The notes beneath the pieces are model-generated. The model searched no databases and was not told the DNA's origin. It saw only the letters and a program-made list of their open reading frames with translations. This document shows, in pieces, positions 1-7,413 of a stretch of 17,034 nt of DNA. A program made the position numbers and the translations under genes. The DNA is from an uncultured Prevotella sp. (GTDB lineage: Bacteria > Bacteroidota > Bacteroidia > Bacteroidales > Bacteroidaceae), in contig CALBYK010000169.1 in the NCBI GenBank assembly GCA_937889855.1, positions 1 to 17,034 of the forward strand. Reading direction: 5' to 3'. Numbering within the stretch: the stretch's first letter is position 1; every line of letters starts with the position of its first letter.

Positions 1-822
1 AACCTGCCGCTTGCAGAGAAACAACTCTCGCGACTTGTCAACTCATACACCGACTATGAGCGGCTTGCCGATGCCTACTACCACATGTACCTACTGTACA
101 TGCGTAAGGGCGACAGCTCGACCGCCAACGAATTTGTGGAAAAACTGAAAAAGGAATATCCCGACAACGAGTGGACAACGCTGCTCAGCGACCCTCACTT
201 CGTTGAGAACGCGCGGTTTGGCGTGGCTGTGGAGGACTCGCTCTATGCTGCCACTTACGACGCGTTCAAGGCATCGCGCTACAAGGAAGTGGCTGCCAAC
301 GTGAGCGTGTCGGACGAACGGTTCCCACTGGGAGCCAACCGCGACAAATTTATATTCATTGGCGGACTCAGCAAACTTAATGACGGCGACGCCAAAGCGT
401 GTCTTGACGACATGAAGACCATCGTGGAGAAATATCCGCAAAGTGGAGTGGCCACTATGGCCGGCATGATTGTAAAGGGTGTGAGCGAGGGCAGGCAACT
501 GCATGGAGCCAAGTTTGATCTCACAGGCGTATGGGACCGCCGCACCGTGGTGCTGCGTGACAGCGACTCTACAACCGTAAGACAACTCACGGCCGACCGC
601 AACGTGCCTTTCGTCTACACCATAGTATACGCACCCGACTCCATTGACGAGAACCAGCTGCTGTTCCAGCTCGCACGCTACAACTTCACAAGCTATCTCG
701 TGCGAAACTTCGACATTGCCATCGAGGACGCTGGCGGACTGCACCGCATGACCATAGCAGGGTTCCGCAACTACGACGAGCTCTGCAGTATGCCAGGCAA
801 CTCAACAGCCAGGCTAACGTGA
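1..822 (+). CDS. PorW/SprE-like TPR lipoprotein, C-terminal part (5' cut by window; frameshifted end)
   Basis: The frame is open from base 1, so the gene starts outside the window; the first internal ATG is at position 85. The visible 273 residues begin with helical TPR-like pairs (Tyr/Leu/Ala-rich, about residues 10-50), then a helical middle, then a small C-terminal alpha/beta part containing NENQLL-like and RYNFTSYLVRNFD segments. From memory this arrangement resembles the Bacteroidetes PorW/SprE periplasmic lipoprotein tied to type IX secretion; that assignment is an inference. The gene sits directly upstream of porX on the same strand, which fits. The last 13 residues (from CSMPG on) look unrelated to the family. 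The natural continuation is in another frame, so the protein appears to be broken near position 781. Other possibility: a generic TPR protein without a secretion role. Confidence 0.72.
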   Translation, partial: NLPLAEKQLSRLVNSYTDYERLADAYYHMYLLYMRKGDSSTANEFVEKLKKEYPDNEWTTLLSDPHFVENARFGVAVEDSLYAATYDAFKASRYKEVAANVSVSDERFPLGANRDKFIFIGGLSKLNDGDAKACLDDMKTIVEKYPQSGVATMAGMIVKGVSEGRQLHGAKFDLTGVWDRRTVVLRDSDSTTVRQLTADRNVPFVYTIVYAPDSIDENQLLFQLARYNFTSYLVRNFDIAIEDAGGLHRMTIAGFRNYDELCSMPGNSTARLT

Positions 823-1421
823 AACGGCTTATCGGCAGAAACCGCTCGCTTGTCATCAGCGAGCAAAACCTACAGCTCATAGGCAAACAATACAGCTACG
901 CCGACTACGACAGGTTCTACGCCAAGCATTTCGCTCCTCTCAAGACAAGTGACGAGCCTCTGCTGACAGAGCCTGACGTGGTGGCTCCGGCTCATCAAGA
1001 CTCCAGCGACAACACGCAGGAGGACGAACCAATGGAAAAGGACACCAATGGCGAAAGCGAGATAATCCCAGACGAGAAGTACGAAAACGACACTATGGAT
1101 GCCTCAAACGAAGTAATAATGGAGGAGAACACAACTGCAAAACCGGCTGAAAAAAACGAGCCTTCCACCACAAATGAGGTGACTATAGACGATGACAAGT
1201 CGGATGCGGAAACTGAAGTAAAGACTGAGAAGAAGACAGAAATGAAGGCAGAACCAGAAGTTAAGCCCATAACAAAGCCAGAGGCCAAGCCTTCGGCAAA
1301 ACAACTCGAGGACGACTTCTATTTCGGTGACGACCCTACCCCATCACACCCGAAGAACAAGAAAGAGCCAAACGCCACCGACTTCGACAATGACGAGTAT
1401 TACGATCTTGACGGATTCTAA
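819..1421 (+). CDS. Displaced 3' portion of the PorW/SprE-like gene, with acidic low-complexity tail
   Basis: As called from a GTG at 819 this would be a 200-residue protein without a signal peptide, but the same frame is already open and sensible from about 783 (LQYARQLNSQANVKRL). It continues the domain of the preceding gene: a segment RNRSLVISEQNLQLI, then YSYADYDRFYAKHFAPL, the kind of helical end seen in SprE-like proteins. The remaining about 150 residues are low complexity, rich in Glu, Asp, Lys, Thr and Pro, and end with the aromatic-acidic motifs DDFYFGDDP and DEYYDLDGF. I read it as the C-terminus of one gene split by an indel, not as an independent gene. PorX follows after 18 bp, suggesting an operon. 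Whether it is translated at all is unknown; the GTG start overlaps the TGA of the first part. Confidence 0.7.
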   Translation: MKRLIGRNRSLVISEQNLQLIGKQYSYADYDRFYAKHFAPLKTSDEPLLTEPDVVAPAHQDSSDNTQEDEPMEKDTNGESEIIPDEKYENDTMDASNEVIMEENTTAKPAEKNEPSTTNEVTIDDDKSDAETEVKTEKKTEMKAEPEVKPITKPEAKPSAKQLEDDFYFGDDPTPSHPKNKKEPNATDFDNDEYYDLDGF

Positions 1422-1439
1422 AAAAAAGTTACTATCATT

Positions 1440-2981
1440 ATGACAACAGGATTTTTGCTTTGGGTGGACGATGAGATTGAACTCCTTCGCGCCCACATCA
1501 TATTTCTACAAAAGAAAGGATATGAGGTTGTGACCGTGAGTAACGGTACCGACGCCATAGAGGAATGCAGGCAACACACATTCGACCTTATCATGCTCGA
1601 CGAGATGATGCCTGGACTCACCGGTCTTGAGACCTTACAGAAAATAAAGGAGATACAGCCTGCCACACCTGTGGTGATGGTGACCAAAAGCGAGGAAGAG
1701 AACATCATGGATCAGGCCATCGGCTCCAAAATAGCCGACTACCTGATAAAGCCAGTCAACCCAAGCCAAATCCTGCTGTCACTCAAGAAAAACATACACA
1801 AGAAACAGATTGTTGCGGAAGTGACACAGACTGGATACCAGCAAAATTTCCAAAATATTGCCATGCAGATAATGGACAGCAAGACGCTCGACGACTGGAA
1901 AGAAGTTTACCGCCGCCTTGTACACTGGGAGCTTGAGCTCAGCTCCACCGACTCCAACATGACGGAGATGCTGCAAATGCAGAAGGAGGAAGCCAACAAC
2001 GGATTTGCCAAGTTCATTAAGCGCAACTATATGGAATGGGTTAAGCCCGAGTCAAAGGAGCGTCCACTAATGAGCCCCGACATCTTCAAGCGCAAGGTGT
2101 TTCCTCTGCTCAACAACAAGGAGAAGGTGTTTGTCATCGTCATCGACAACTTCCGCTTTGACCAGTGGCGCGTCCTGTCGGAGGAGATTGGCGACATGTT
2201 CGACATCGACGAAGACATGTATATAAGTATCCTGCCTACCGCCACACAGTATGCACGCAATGCCATTTTCTCAGGACTCATGCCAGAGCAGATAGAGAAG
2301 ATGTTTCCCGAGCTGTGGGTGGACGAGGACGAGGAGGAAGGCAAGAACCTCAACGAGGAGCCTCTCGTTAGGACACAACTCGAACGTTTCCGACGCCACG
2401 ACTCGTTCTCTTATCACAAAATCAACGACTCAAACGGCGCCGACCGGCTGCTCGAACTGATGAAGAACGACCTCAATATCGTTGTTGTCAACTTCATAGA
2501 CATGCTCTCACACGCGCGTACTGAGTCGAAGATGGTGCGCGAGCTTGCCAACAACGAGTCGGCATACCGCTCCATAACGCTCTCATGGTTCCGCCATTCG
2601 GTTATGGCCGATCTGTTGAAGGCCCTTGCCCAACACAACCGCAAGATAATTCTCACCACTGACCACGGATCCATACGAGCCTCCAAACCTGTGAAGATTA
2701 TCGGCGACCGCAACACCAACACCAACCTGCGGTATAAACTCGGCAGGAACCTCAATTGCCAGTCGAAAGACGTGTTTGTGATAAAGAATCCTCACGAGGC
2801 GCAACTCCCATCGCCAAACATATCCACATCGTATGTATTCGCAACTGGCAACACGTTCTTCGCCTATCCGAACAATTACAACTACTATGTATCCTACTAC
2901 AAGGACACGTTCCAACATGGCGGCATATCCATGGAGGAAATGCTCATACCGCTAATCACACTGAGCGCAAGAAAGAAATAA
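1440..2981 (+). CDS. porX: PorX-type response regulator with PglZ (alkaline-phosphatase-fold) domain
   Basis: 513 residues, usual PorX length. Residues 1-120 are a receiver domain: acidic pocket D10-D11, phospho-acceptor D54 in IMLDEMMPG, T82 and K104. A helical linker follows (about 125-220). Residues about 228-510 form a PglZ domain with likely metal ligands D236 (VIVIDNFRFDQW), the Thr of LPTATQYARNA (267 or 269), D354, H358, D408-H409 (TTDHGS) and H493 (FQHGG). In Porphyromonas and Flavobacterium PorX is the regulator of type IX secretion, paired with the sensor PorY and sigma factor SigP; neither partner is in this window. The PglZ domain is reported as a zinc-dependent phosphodiesterase on nucleotide substrates. 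All key residues look intact. It lies between the broken PorW/SprE-like gene and tsaE, with 18 and 15 bp gaps, probably one transcript. Confidence 0.95.
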   Translation: MTTGFLLWVDDEIELLRAHIIFLQKKGYEVVTVSNGTDAIEECRQHTFDLIMLDEMMPGLTGLETLQKIKEIQPATPVVMVTKSEEENIMDQAIGSKIADYLIKPVNPSQILLSLKKNIHKKQIVAEVTQTGYQQNFQNIAMQIMDSKTLDDWKEVYRRLVHWELELSSTDSNMTEMLQMQKEEANNGFAKFIKRNYMEWVKPESKERPLMSPDIFKRKVFPLLNNKEKVFVIVIDNFRFDQWRVLSEEIGDMFDIDEDMYISILPTATQYARNAIFSGLMPEQIEKMFPELWVDEDEEEGKNLNEEPLVRTQLERFRRHDSFSYHKINDSNGADRLLELMKNDLNIVVVNFIDMLSHARTESKMVRELANNESAYRSITLSWFRHSVMADLLKALAQHNRKIILTTDHGSIRASKPVKIIGDRNTNTNLRYKLGRNLNCQSKDVFVIKNPHEAQLPSPNISTSYVFATGNTFFAYPNNYNYYVSYYKDTFQHGGISMEEMLIPLITLSARKK

Positions 2982-2996
2982 AACCAATATATAATT

Positions 2997-3410
2997 ATGG
3001 AAATAAGAATCAACTCGTTGGCAGAAATCAATGAGGCTGCCAAGAAATTCATCGAGAACATGGGCAACGGCAAGGTATTCGCCTTCTACGGAAAGATGGG
3101 TGCCGGAAAAACAACTTTCATCAAGGCCATATGCGAGCAGCTTGGCGTTGACGACGTAATCACATCGCCTACATTCGCCATCGTCAACGAATACCAGAGC
3201 GCGACAACAGGCGACTCCATCTACCACTTCGACTTCTACCGCATAAAAAAGCTTGATGAGGTATATGACATGGGGTACGAGGACTATTTCTTCAGCGGCT
3301 CACTCTGCTTCCTCGAATGGCCGGAACTTATCGAGGAGCTGCTGCCAGAGGATGCCACCAAGGTATCAATCGAGGAAACTGAGGACGGCGGACGCGTTGT
3401 CAAATTCTGA
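2997..3410 (+). CDS. tsaE: tRNA N6-threonylcarbamoyladenosine biosynthesis ATPase TsaE
   Basis: 137 residues, normal for the family. Walker A is GKMGAGKTT at residues 32-40, followed by the family segment TSPTFAIVNEY (57-67), then YHFDFYR (76-82) and FLEWPELIEELLP (105-117), all classic TsaE/YjeE landmarks. TsaE is the cytoplasmic P-loop ATPase that works with TsaB and TsaD (plus TsaC) to make t6A37 on tRNAs that read ANN codons. The ATG at 2997 is 15 bp after the porX stop, so it is probably translated from the porX transcript. No Shine-Dalgarno sequence is evident, which is normal in Bacteroidetes. Only the 3' neighbour inverted repeat stands out. Confidence 0.95.
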   Translation: MEIRINSLAEINEAAKKFIENMGNGKVFAFYGKMGAGKTTFIKAICEQLGVDDVITSPTFAIVNEYQSATTGDSIYHFDFYRIKKLDEVYDMGYEDYFFSGSLCFLEWPELIEELLPEDATKVSIEETEDGGRVVKF

Positions 3411-3455
3411 AAACCAAGAAGATCTAAGAAGCTGTACAAAATTATCTTTACCCAT

Positions 3456-3493
3456 ATTTAGAGGGTATGGCATCCCTGCCATACCCTCTAAAT
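3456..3493. terminator. Perfect 17-bp inverted repeat between convergent tsaE and xth, likely bidirectional transcription end
   Basis: Arms 3456-3472 (atttagagggtatggca) and 3477-3493 are perfect reverse complements with a 4-base loop (tccc). It lies 45 bp after the tsaE stop and about 110 bp beyond the xth stop on the other strand. The stem is strong but no T-run follows on either side, so it is not a textbook intrinsic terminator; it may stop transcription or stabilise 3' ends. A third, imperfect copy of the right arm is at 3504-3518. Confidence 0.6.
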
Positions 3494-3569
3494 CAGAATA
3501 TTATGCCATGCCCTCCTACATGTTGACACTCATATATAAAGATAATTCTGAGCACATGCTAAAATAAAT

Positions 3570-3593
3570 ATTAACGTATAATTATTCGTTAAT
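3570..3593 (-). terminator. AT-rich inverted repeat just downstream of xth
   Basis: Arms attaacg (3570-3576) and cgttaat (3587-3593) pair perfectly over 7 bp with a 10-base loop, 12 bp beyond the xth stop on the - strand. On that strand it is followed by an A/T-rich stretch (atttatttta). It could be a weak terminator for the xth transcript; the stem is AT-rich and the call is tentative. Confidence 0.3.
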
Positions 3594-3605
3594 TACATGA
3601 CAATT

Positions 3606-4355
3606 TCATTCCATATCCAGTTCCACCGGGCAATGGTCGCTGCCTAACACCTCAGTGTGTATCGCTGCGGCCGTGATGCTGTCGCGCAGACGTTCCGAAA
3701 CGATGAAATAGTCAATGCGCCATCCCGCATTCTTCTCACGCGCCTTGAAACGGTACGACCACCATGAGTAGGTTGGGTCGTCGGGATGAAGCGTGCGGAA
3801 AGTGTCAATAAATCCGTTTTCAAGGAAACGGGACATCTTCTGGCGTTCTTCATCGGTGAACCCAGCGTTCTTACGGTTGGTCTTAGGGTTCTTGAGGTCA
3901 ATCTCCTCATGAGCCACATTAAGGTCACCACATAGCACTACCGGTTTCTTGGCATCCAAATCCTTTATATACGCAAGAAAAGCGTCCTCCCATGCCATGC
4001 GGTAGTCAAGACGGCGCAGTCCGTCCTGAGAGTTTGGCGTATAGCAGGTCACAAGATAGAACCCTGGCATCTCAAGCGTGATTACGCGTCCCTCGTGGTC
4101 GTGCTCGTCAACGCCTATTCCGTAAGATACATTCTGTGGCGTATGACGCGTGTATATAGCCGTTCCCGAATAGCCTTTCTTGTCGGCATAGTTCCAGAAC
4201 GACTCATAACCGGGAAACTGCAGGTCGAGCTGACCAGCCTGCATCTTTGTCTCCTGAAGACAAAAAAAGTCCGCGTCGAGCGCGCGGAAGGAGTCCTCAA
4301 ACCCCTTCTGCACACACGCACGCAGACCGTTTACATTCCAAGAAATAAATTTCAT
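3606..4355 (-). CDS. xth: Exodeoxyribonuclease III (AP endonuclease, ExoA/Xth family)
   Basis: 249 residues, the usual size of the short ExoA-type family. It starts MKFISWNVNGLRA, where N7 is a metal/phosphate residue. Other catalytic landmarks are E35 in LQETK (metal ligand), Y105 in CYTPNS, D144 and N146 in GDLNVAH, W212-R-I-D215 in the DNA-binding region and the closing GSDH at 238-241 with D240 and H241. The enzyme cuts DNA at abasic sites and removes 3' blocking groups in base-excision repair, in the cytoplasm. It follows the small lipoprotein gene by 30 bp on the same strand and is probably co-transcribed with it; no functional link is evident. All catalytic residues are present. Confidence 0.95.
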   Translation of the reverse strand: MKFISWNVNGLRACVQKGFEDSFRALDADFFCLQETKMQAGQLDLQFPGYESFWNYADKKGYSGTAIYTRHTPQNVSYGIGVDEHDHEGRVITLEMPGFYLVTCYTPNSQDGLRRLDYRMAWEDAFLAYIKDLDAKKPVVLCGDLNVAHEEIDLKNPKTNRKNAGFTDEERQKMSRFLENGFIDTFRTLHPDDPTYSWWSYRFKAREKNAGWRIDYFIVSERLRDSITAAAIHTEVLGSDHCPVELDME

Positions 4356-4385
4356 GATTGTCTTTTTATTTGCCCAATTCCTATT

Positions 4386-5054
4386 CTACTTGTCGTTGCA
4401 TATTATGTAGATACGGCGGAAGTAGGGTGACGTGTAGTCGTACGACTTGCTATTGTCTATCTGTATTGCCCCAAGCACTACGTTGAAGCGGAAGTAGCGC
4501 TCAGAGAAGTCGAACCTGCCGCCATAATAGTTGTTATAGAAAAAGAAATAAACCTTATGCAGCTCACCGCCAAAGGCAACCTGCTTCTCAATAGCGTAAG
4601 GATTGACATAGAACCCGTATGAAGTAGTGCTCACGACATCCGTTCCCGGTACATAATACTTGCACTTGACGTCCTGCGGTGAGAGCTGGCTGATGGCTGT
4701 GCGGAGCTCGCGCAGCGTATTTGCATCAGAGGTGTTGTCACTGGAAGGCACGTTTATGGCAGAGTCGAGACGGTTGATTGGGAAATTGCGTATCACGAGT
4801 GATGAGTCCTGGCTTCCCACTCTCCACGACGACTGTGACGGTTCGCCGATAGTGTCGAGCTTTGCCTCTGTACGGTCGTGTCCCTGCAAGAAGAACAACT
4901 TACCGCTATATGAGCCCGACATCACACTTTGATAGTACATCTGCTTGTCGTAAGGTATTGAGTAGTCTTCTGTATCAGAATTACATGACGTTAGAGCCGC
5001 TGACGACACAAGAACGCTCACGAGGAGCAAGAAAAGAGATTTAAAATTTTTCAT
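4386..5054 (-). CDS. Putative lipoprotein, about 220 residues, possibly DUF4840-like
   Basis: The 222-residue product has a lipoprotein signal: MKNFKSLFLLL start, hydrophobic core 7-20 and lipobox LTSC with Cys24, so it is expected to be lipid-anchored and exported. The mature part is mixed alpha/beta with many Tyr, Ser and Asn, including SGSYSGKLFF (about 47-56) and LSPQDVKCKYYV in the middle. The layout (short N-terminal helix, a GxYxGKL strand, LR..I..LSPQDVKC) recalls the DUF4840 family of Bacteroidales lipoproteins, but I place it there only from memory. No enzyme motif is visible and the role is unknown. It lies upstream of xth by 30 bp, same strand. The ATG at 5054 is the only start that preserves the signal peptide. 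Confidence 0.8.
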   Translation of the reverse strand: MKNFKSLFLLLVSVLVSSAALTSCNSDTEDYSIPYDKQMYYQSVMSGSYSGKLFFLQGHDRTEAKLDTIGEPSQSSWRVGSQDSSLVIRNFPINRLDSAINVPSSDNTSDANTLRELRTAISQLSPQDVKCKYYVPGTDVVSTTSYGFYVNPYAIEKQVAFGGELHKVYFFFYNNYYGGRFDFSERYFRFNVVLGAIQIDNSKSYDYTSPYFRRIYIICNDK

Positions 5055-5164
5055 TTTGGCTTTTTATTAGTTTTTATTGTTATTACCATTCGTGCGTTGC
5101 ACTGTATATATAATGCGCACACGCATGAATCATTGCATGGCAATACATTTTTTTTGCGGTTATG

Positions 5165-5758
5165 TCAAAATTTGCGCGAATCGGAGTTGATGAGGTTCAT
5201 AAACTCCTGCCTTGTCTTGGCCTGCTCAAAAGCGCCTGAGAAATCGCTTGTCACGGTTGTTGAGCCAAGTTTCTCCACACCGCGCATCTGCATGCACATG
5301 TGCTTAGCCTCCACCACAACCATCACGCCGAGCGGATGGAGCGTGTCCTCTATGCACTCGCGTATCTGCTGCGTCAGACGCTCCTGCACCTGAAGCCGGT
5401 GCGAGAAGATGTCCACAACACGCGCTATCTTGCTCAGTCCGGTTATGTAGCCGTTGGGTATGTAAGCCACGTGCGCCTTGCCGTAGAACGGCAGCATGTG
5501 GTGCTCGCAGAGCGAGAAGACGTCAATGTCCTTCACAATGACCATCTGATTGTAGTCTTCCTTGAATAGGGCGTCAGTCAGCACCTTGTGCGGATCCTGA
5601 TAGTAACCGCGCGTGAGCACCTGCATAGCCTTTGCCACACGCATCGGGGTCTTCTGCAGACCCTCGCGTTCAGGATTCTCACCAAGCAGCGACAATACCT
5701 GCCTGTAGTGTTCCGCGAGGTCATCGAGGCCTTCGCGGTATTCTGGGTTCAAGTTCAT
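5165..5758 (-). CDS. folE: GTP cyclohydrolase I (FolE)
   Basis: 197 residues from the ATG at 5758 (MNLNPEYREGL). A longer frame from 5818 would add 20 basic residues and overlap the SPOR gene, so the shorter start is preferred. Zinc ligands are in SLCEHHMLPF (C84, with H86-H87 beside it) and in KHMCMQMRGVEK (C155, with H153). Substrate-pocket segments include YIPNGYITGLSKIARVV and RLQVQERLT. The enzyme converts GTP to 7,8-dihydroneopterin triphosphate, the first step of folate/pterin synthesis, and can also supply queuosine synthesis. It is the last gene of the - strand cluster, 28 bp after the SPOR gene; this order (tpiA, SPOR protein, folE) is, as I recall, shared with Bacteroides. Confidence 0.96.
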   Translation of the reverse strand: MNLNPEYREGLDDLAEHYRQVLSLLGENPEREGLQKTPMRVAKAMQVLTRGYYQDPHKVLTDALFKEDYNQMVIVKDIDVFSLCEHHMLPFYGKAHVAYIPNGYITGLSKIARVVDIFSHRLQVQERLTQQIRECIEDTLHPLGVMVVVEAKHMCMQMRGVEKLGSTTVTSDFSGAFEQAKTRQEFMNLINSDSRKF

Positions 5759-5786
5759 TAGTTTTGATATTTTAAATTTGAGTTTC

Positions 5787-6491
5787 CTAATATGCCACGT
5801 TAATCTTTCCGCTAACAATGCACGCCTGCTTGTATCCCATCTTCTTCACCTGACGAAGCACCGCATTAGCCTCCTCGTATGTGCGGAAGTTGCCTACACG
5901 GCATATCCAGCGCGGTGAGTAGAAATGAACGTAAACGGGCTGGTTCGGGAAAGCCATCTTGACGGCGTTGCCGGCATTCTGCGCCTTTATCTTGTCATTG
6001 CGCGAGTTGCCACCGGCAAACACCTGCACACGATAGCCGTTAACCTTGTAGGAGCGGCGCATCACCTTCTTGCGCATGTCCACTTGCGGAGTCTCAGCCT
6101 CTGTGTCCTGGCTTGACTCAACCTTGTGGCTGTCACGCTGCGGTGTGTTGCCAGTCTCATGACGCTGCGGCTGCTCGCGATTAACGGCACGGGCCGAGTC
6201 ACCATTATGTTGTGGAGTGGAGTGCTTTTGCGGCACCGCCTCCTGGTTGTTCTGCTTTTTGGTTGGAGTGTTGTTTTGTGTTGAGGTTGATGGGGTCTGA
6301 TGTCTGACCACCGGTTCCTGTGCTCTCGCACTGACATTGGCGCCATTGACCAACTCCTCTATTTCGTGGCTCTGTGTCACCGACACACTTGCCTTGCCTT
6401 GCTGTTTCTCCTGCAAGTGCTGCGTATAGGTCTGTGCCTGTGATGCCGCCGTGAGGCCGATCAACAGACATAAGAAGAAAAGACATTTCAT
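5787..6491 (-). CDS. Secreted SPOR-domain protein
   Basis: 234 residues. A signal peptide covers about residues 1-19 (KCLFFLCLLIGLTAASQA, cleavage before Q20), with no lipobox. Residues about 40-135 are low complexity, rich in Gln, Asn, Thr, Pro and His, probably a flexible linker. Residues about 152-230 are a SPOR domain: YRVQVFAGGNSR at its start, a helix, VYVHFYSPRWICRVGNF, another helix EEANAVLRQVKKMGY and a last strand QACIVSG. SPOR domains bind glycan strands of peptidoglycan stripped of stem peptides, typically at division sites, so the protein is expected in the periplasm. A promoter-like sequence lies 40-75 bp upstream. Its gene sits between tpiA and folE; I see no functional tie to either enzyme. 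Confidence 0.92.
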   Translation of the reverse strand: MKCLFFLCLLIGLTAASQAQTYTQHLQEKQQGKASVSVTQSHEIEELVNGANVSARAQEPVVRHQTPSTSTQNNTPTKKQNNQEAVPQKHSTPQHNGDSARAVNREQPQRHETGNTPQRDSHKVESSQDTEAETPQVDMRKKVMRRSYKVNGYRVQVFAGGNSRNDKIKAQNAGNAVKMAFPNQPVYVHFYSPRWICRVGNFRTYEEANAVLRQVKKMGYKQACIVSGKINVAY

Positions 6492-6532
6492 TGGCTATGT
6501 TTTGTTGAGAGTCGTCTCTTGGTGTTGACTGA

Positions 6533-6566
6533 CAAAAATATATATATATTTATATAATATTACAAC
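6533..6566 (-). promoter_or_regulatory. Bacteroidetes-type promoter for the SPOR gene
   Basis: On the - strand the -7 element TATTTTTG (6533-6540) fits TAnnTTTG, and GTTG at 6563-6566 is a weak match to the -33 TTTG, 22 bp away. The stretch between is a run of alternating TA. Transcription would begin near 6528, about 36 nt before the ATG, giving the SPOR-folE pair its own start besides any read-through from tpiA. Confidence 0.45.
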
Positions 6567-6651
6567 AGACGCATAAAATCGAAAATCAGTGAGACCGCGC
6601 CACTTCCAGTGCCGCAGCCCCACTGTTCCCGTTTTCAACGATGCTGTGAGA

Positions 6652-7413
6652 TTACTTCTTCCAAGCGTCGATGATGCCCTTGAAGTCAGCGCACTTCAAT
6701 GAAGCGCCGCCAATCAAGCCACCGTCAATGTTGGGCTTAGAGAAGAGCTCAGGAGCGTTGCTTGCCTTGCAGCTGCCGCCGTAGAGGATAGATGTGTCCT
6801 CTGCTGCTTCCTTGCCGTACTTCTCGGCAACGATAGAGCGGATGTAGGCGAGCATTTCCTCTGCCTGGTCAGAAGTAGCGGTCTTGCCGGTACCGATGGC
6901 CCAGATTGGCTCGTAAGCGATGATGATGTTCTTCCAAGCCTCTGCGTCGAGATGGAACACTGAACCTGCGAGCTCTGCCTTAACAACCTCGTTCTGCTTC
7001 TCAGCCTCGCGCTCCTCAAGAGTCTCGCCGCAGCAGAAGATCACCTTCAGGCCGTGAGCCAATGCGAGGTCTACCTTCTCCTTGAGAATCTCAGCTGTCT
7101 CACCGTAGTACTGGCGACGCTCAGAGTGACCGAGGATAACATACTGTGCACCGGTGCTCTTAACCATTTCGGCAGAAACCTCACCAGTGTAAGCGCCCTT
7201 CTCCTTGTCAGCGCAGTTCTCGGCACCGAGACCCACTACAGAAGAGTCCAAAACCTCAGCTACAGAAGCGAGGTGGATGAACGGAGTGCAAATCACAACG
7301 TCGCAGTTAGGCTTCTCGGCTGCAAGAGCCTCGTTGATTTCCTTTGCGAGGGCAACGCCCTGCTGCAGGTTCAGGTTCATTTTCCAGTTGCCTGCTACAA
7401 TTTTCTTTCTCAT
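6652..7413 (-). CDS. tpiA: Triosephosphate isomerase domain, with its own plausible start
   Basis: From the ATG at 7413 the frame encodes 253 residues, the normal length of TIM, beginning MRKKIVAGNWKMN. Catalytic residues are N9 and K11, H96 in GHSERR, and E168 in AYEPIWAIGTGK, which also contains the mobile loop 6. Phosphate-binding segments YGGS (211-214) and GGLIGGASL (231-239) are present. The enzyme interconverts dihydroxyacetone phosphate and glyceraldehyde 3-phosphate in glycolysis and gluconeogenesis in the cytosol. The same frame is continuous with the upstream membrane protein, so TIM may be made alone by internal initiation (an A-rich leader, aaatcaaaaaagaaa, precedes the ATG), as a membrane-tethered fusion, or both. 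Fusion at the N-terminus is feasible because the first strand begins within a few residues. Listed separately because this start matches the family. Confidence 0.85.
   Translation of the reverse strand: MRKKIVAGNWKMNLNLQQGVALAKEINEALAAEKPNCDVVICTPFIHLASVAEVLDSSVVGLGAENCADKEKGAYTGEVSAEMVKSTGAQYVILGHSERRQYYGETAEILKEKVDLALAHGLKVIFCCGETLEEREAEKQNEVVKAELAGSVFHLDAEAWKNIIIAYEPIWAIGTGKTATSDQAEEMLAYIRSIVAEKYGKEAAEDTSILYGGSCKASNAPELFSKPNIDGGLIGGASLKCADFKGIIDAWKK

Noticed and set aside
91..744. A 217-codon frame on the - strand opposite the TPR lipoprotein.
   Set aside because: His/Val-rich shadow of the real + strand frame.
1440..2981. The PglZ domain as a sign of a BREX or Pgl phage-defence system.
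   Set aside because: It is joined to a receiver domain in the PorX arrangement and next to a PorW/SprE-like gene and tsaE; no other defence gene is nearby.
5759..5818. Upstream start for folE adding 20 residues.
   Set aside because: It overlaps the SPOR gene, and the added basic residues do not fit FolE; the ATG at 5758 gives the usual length.
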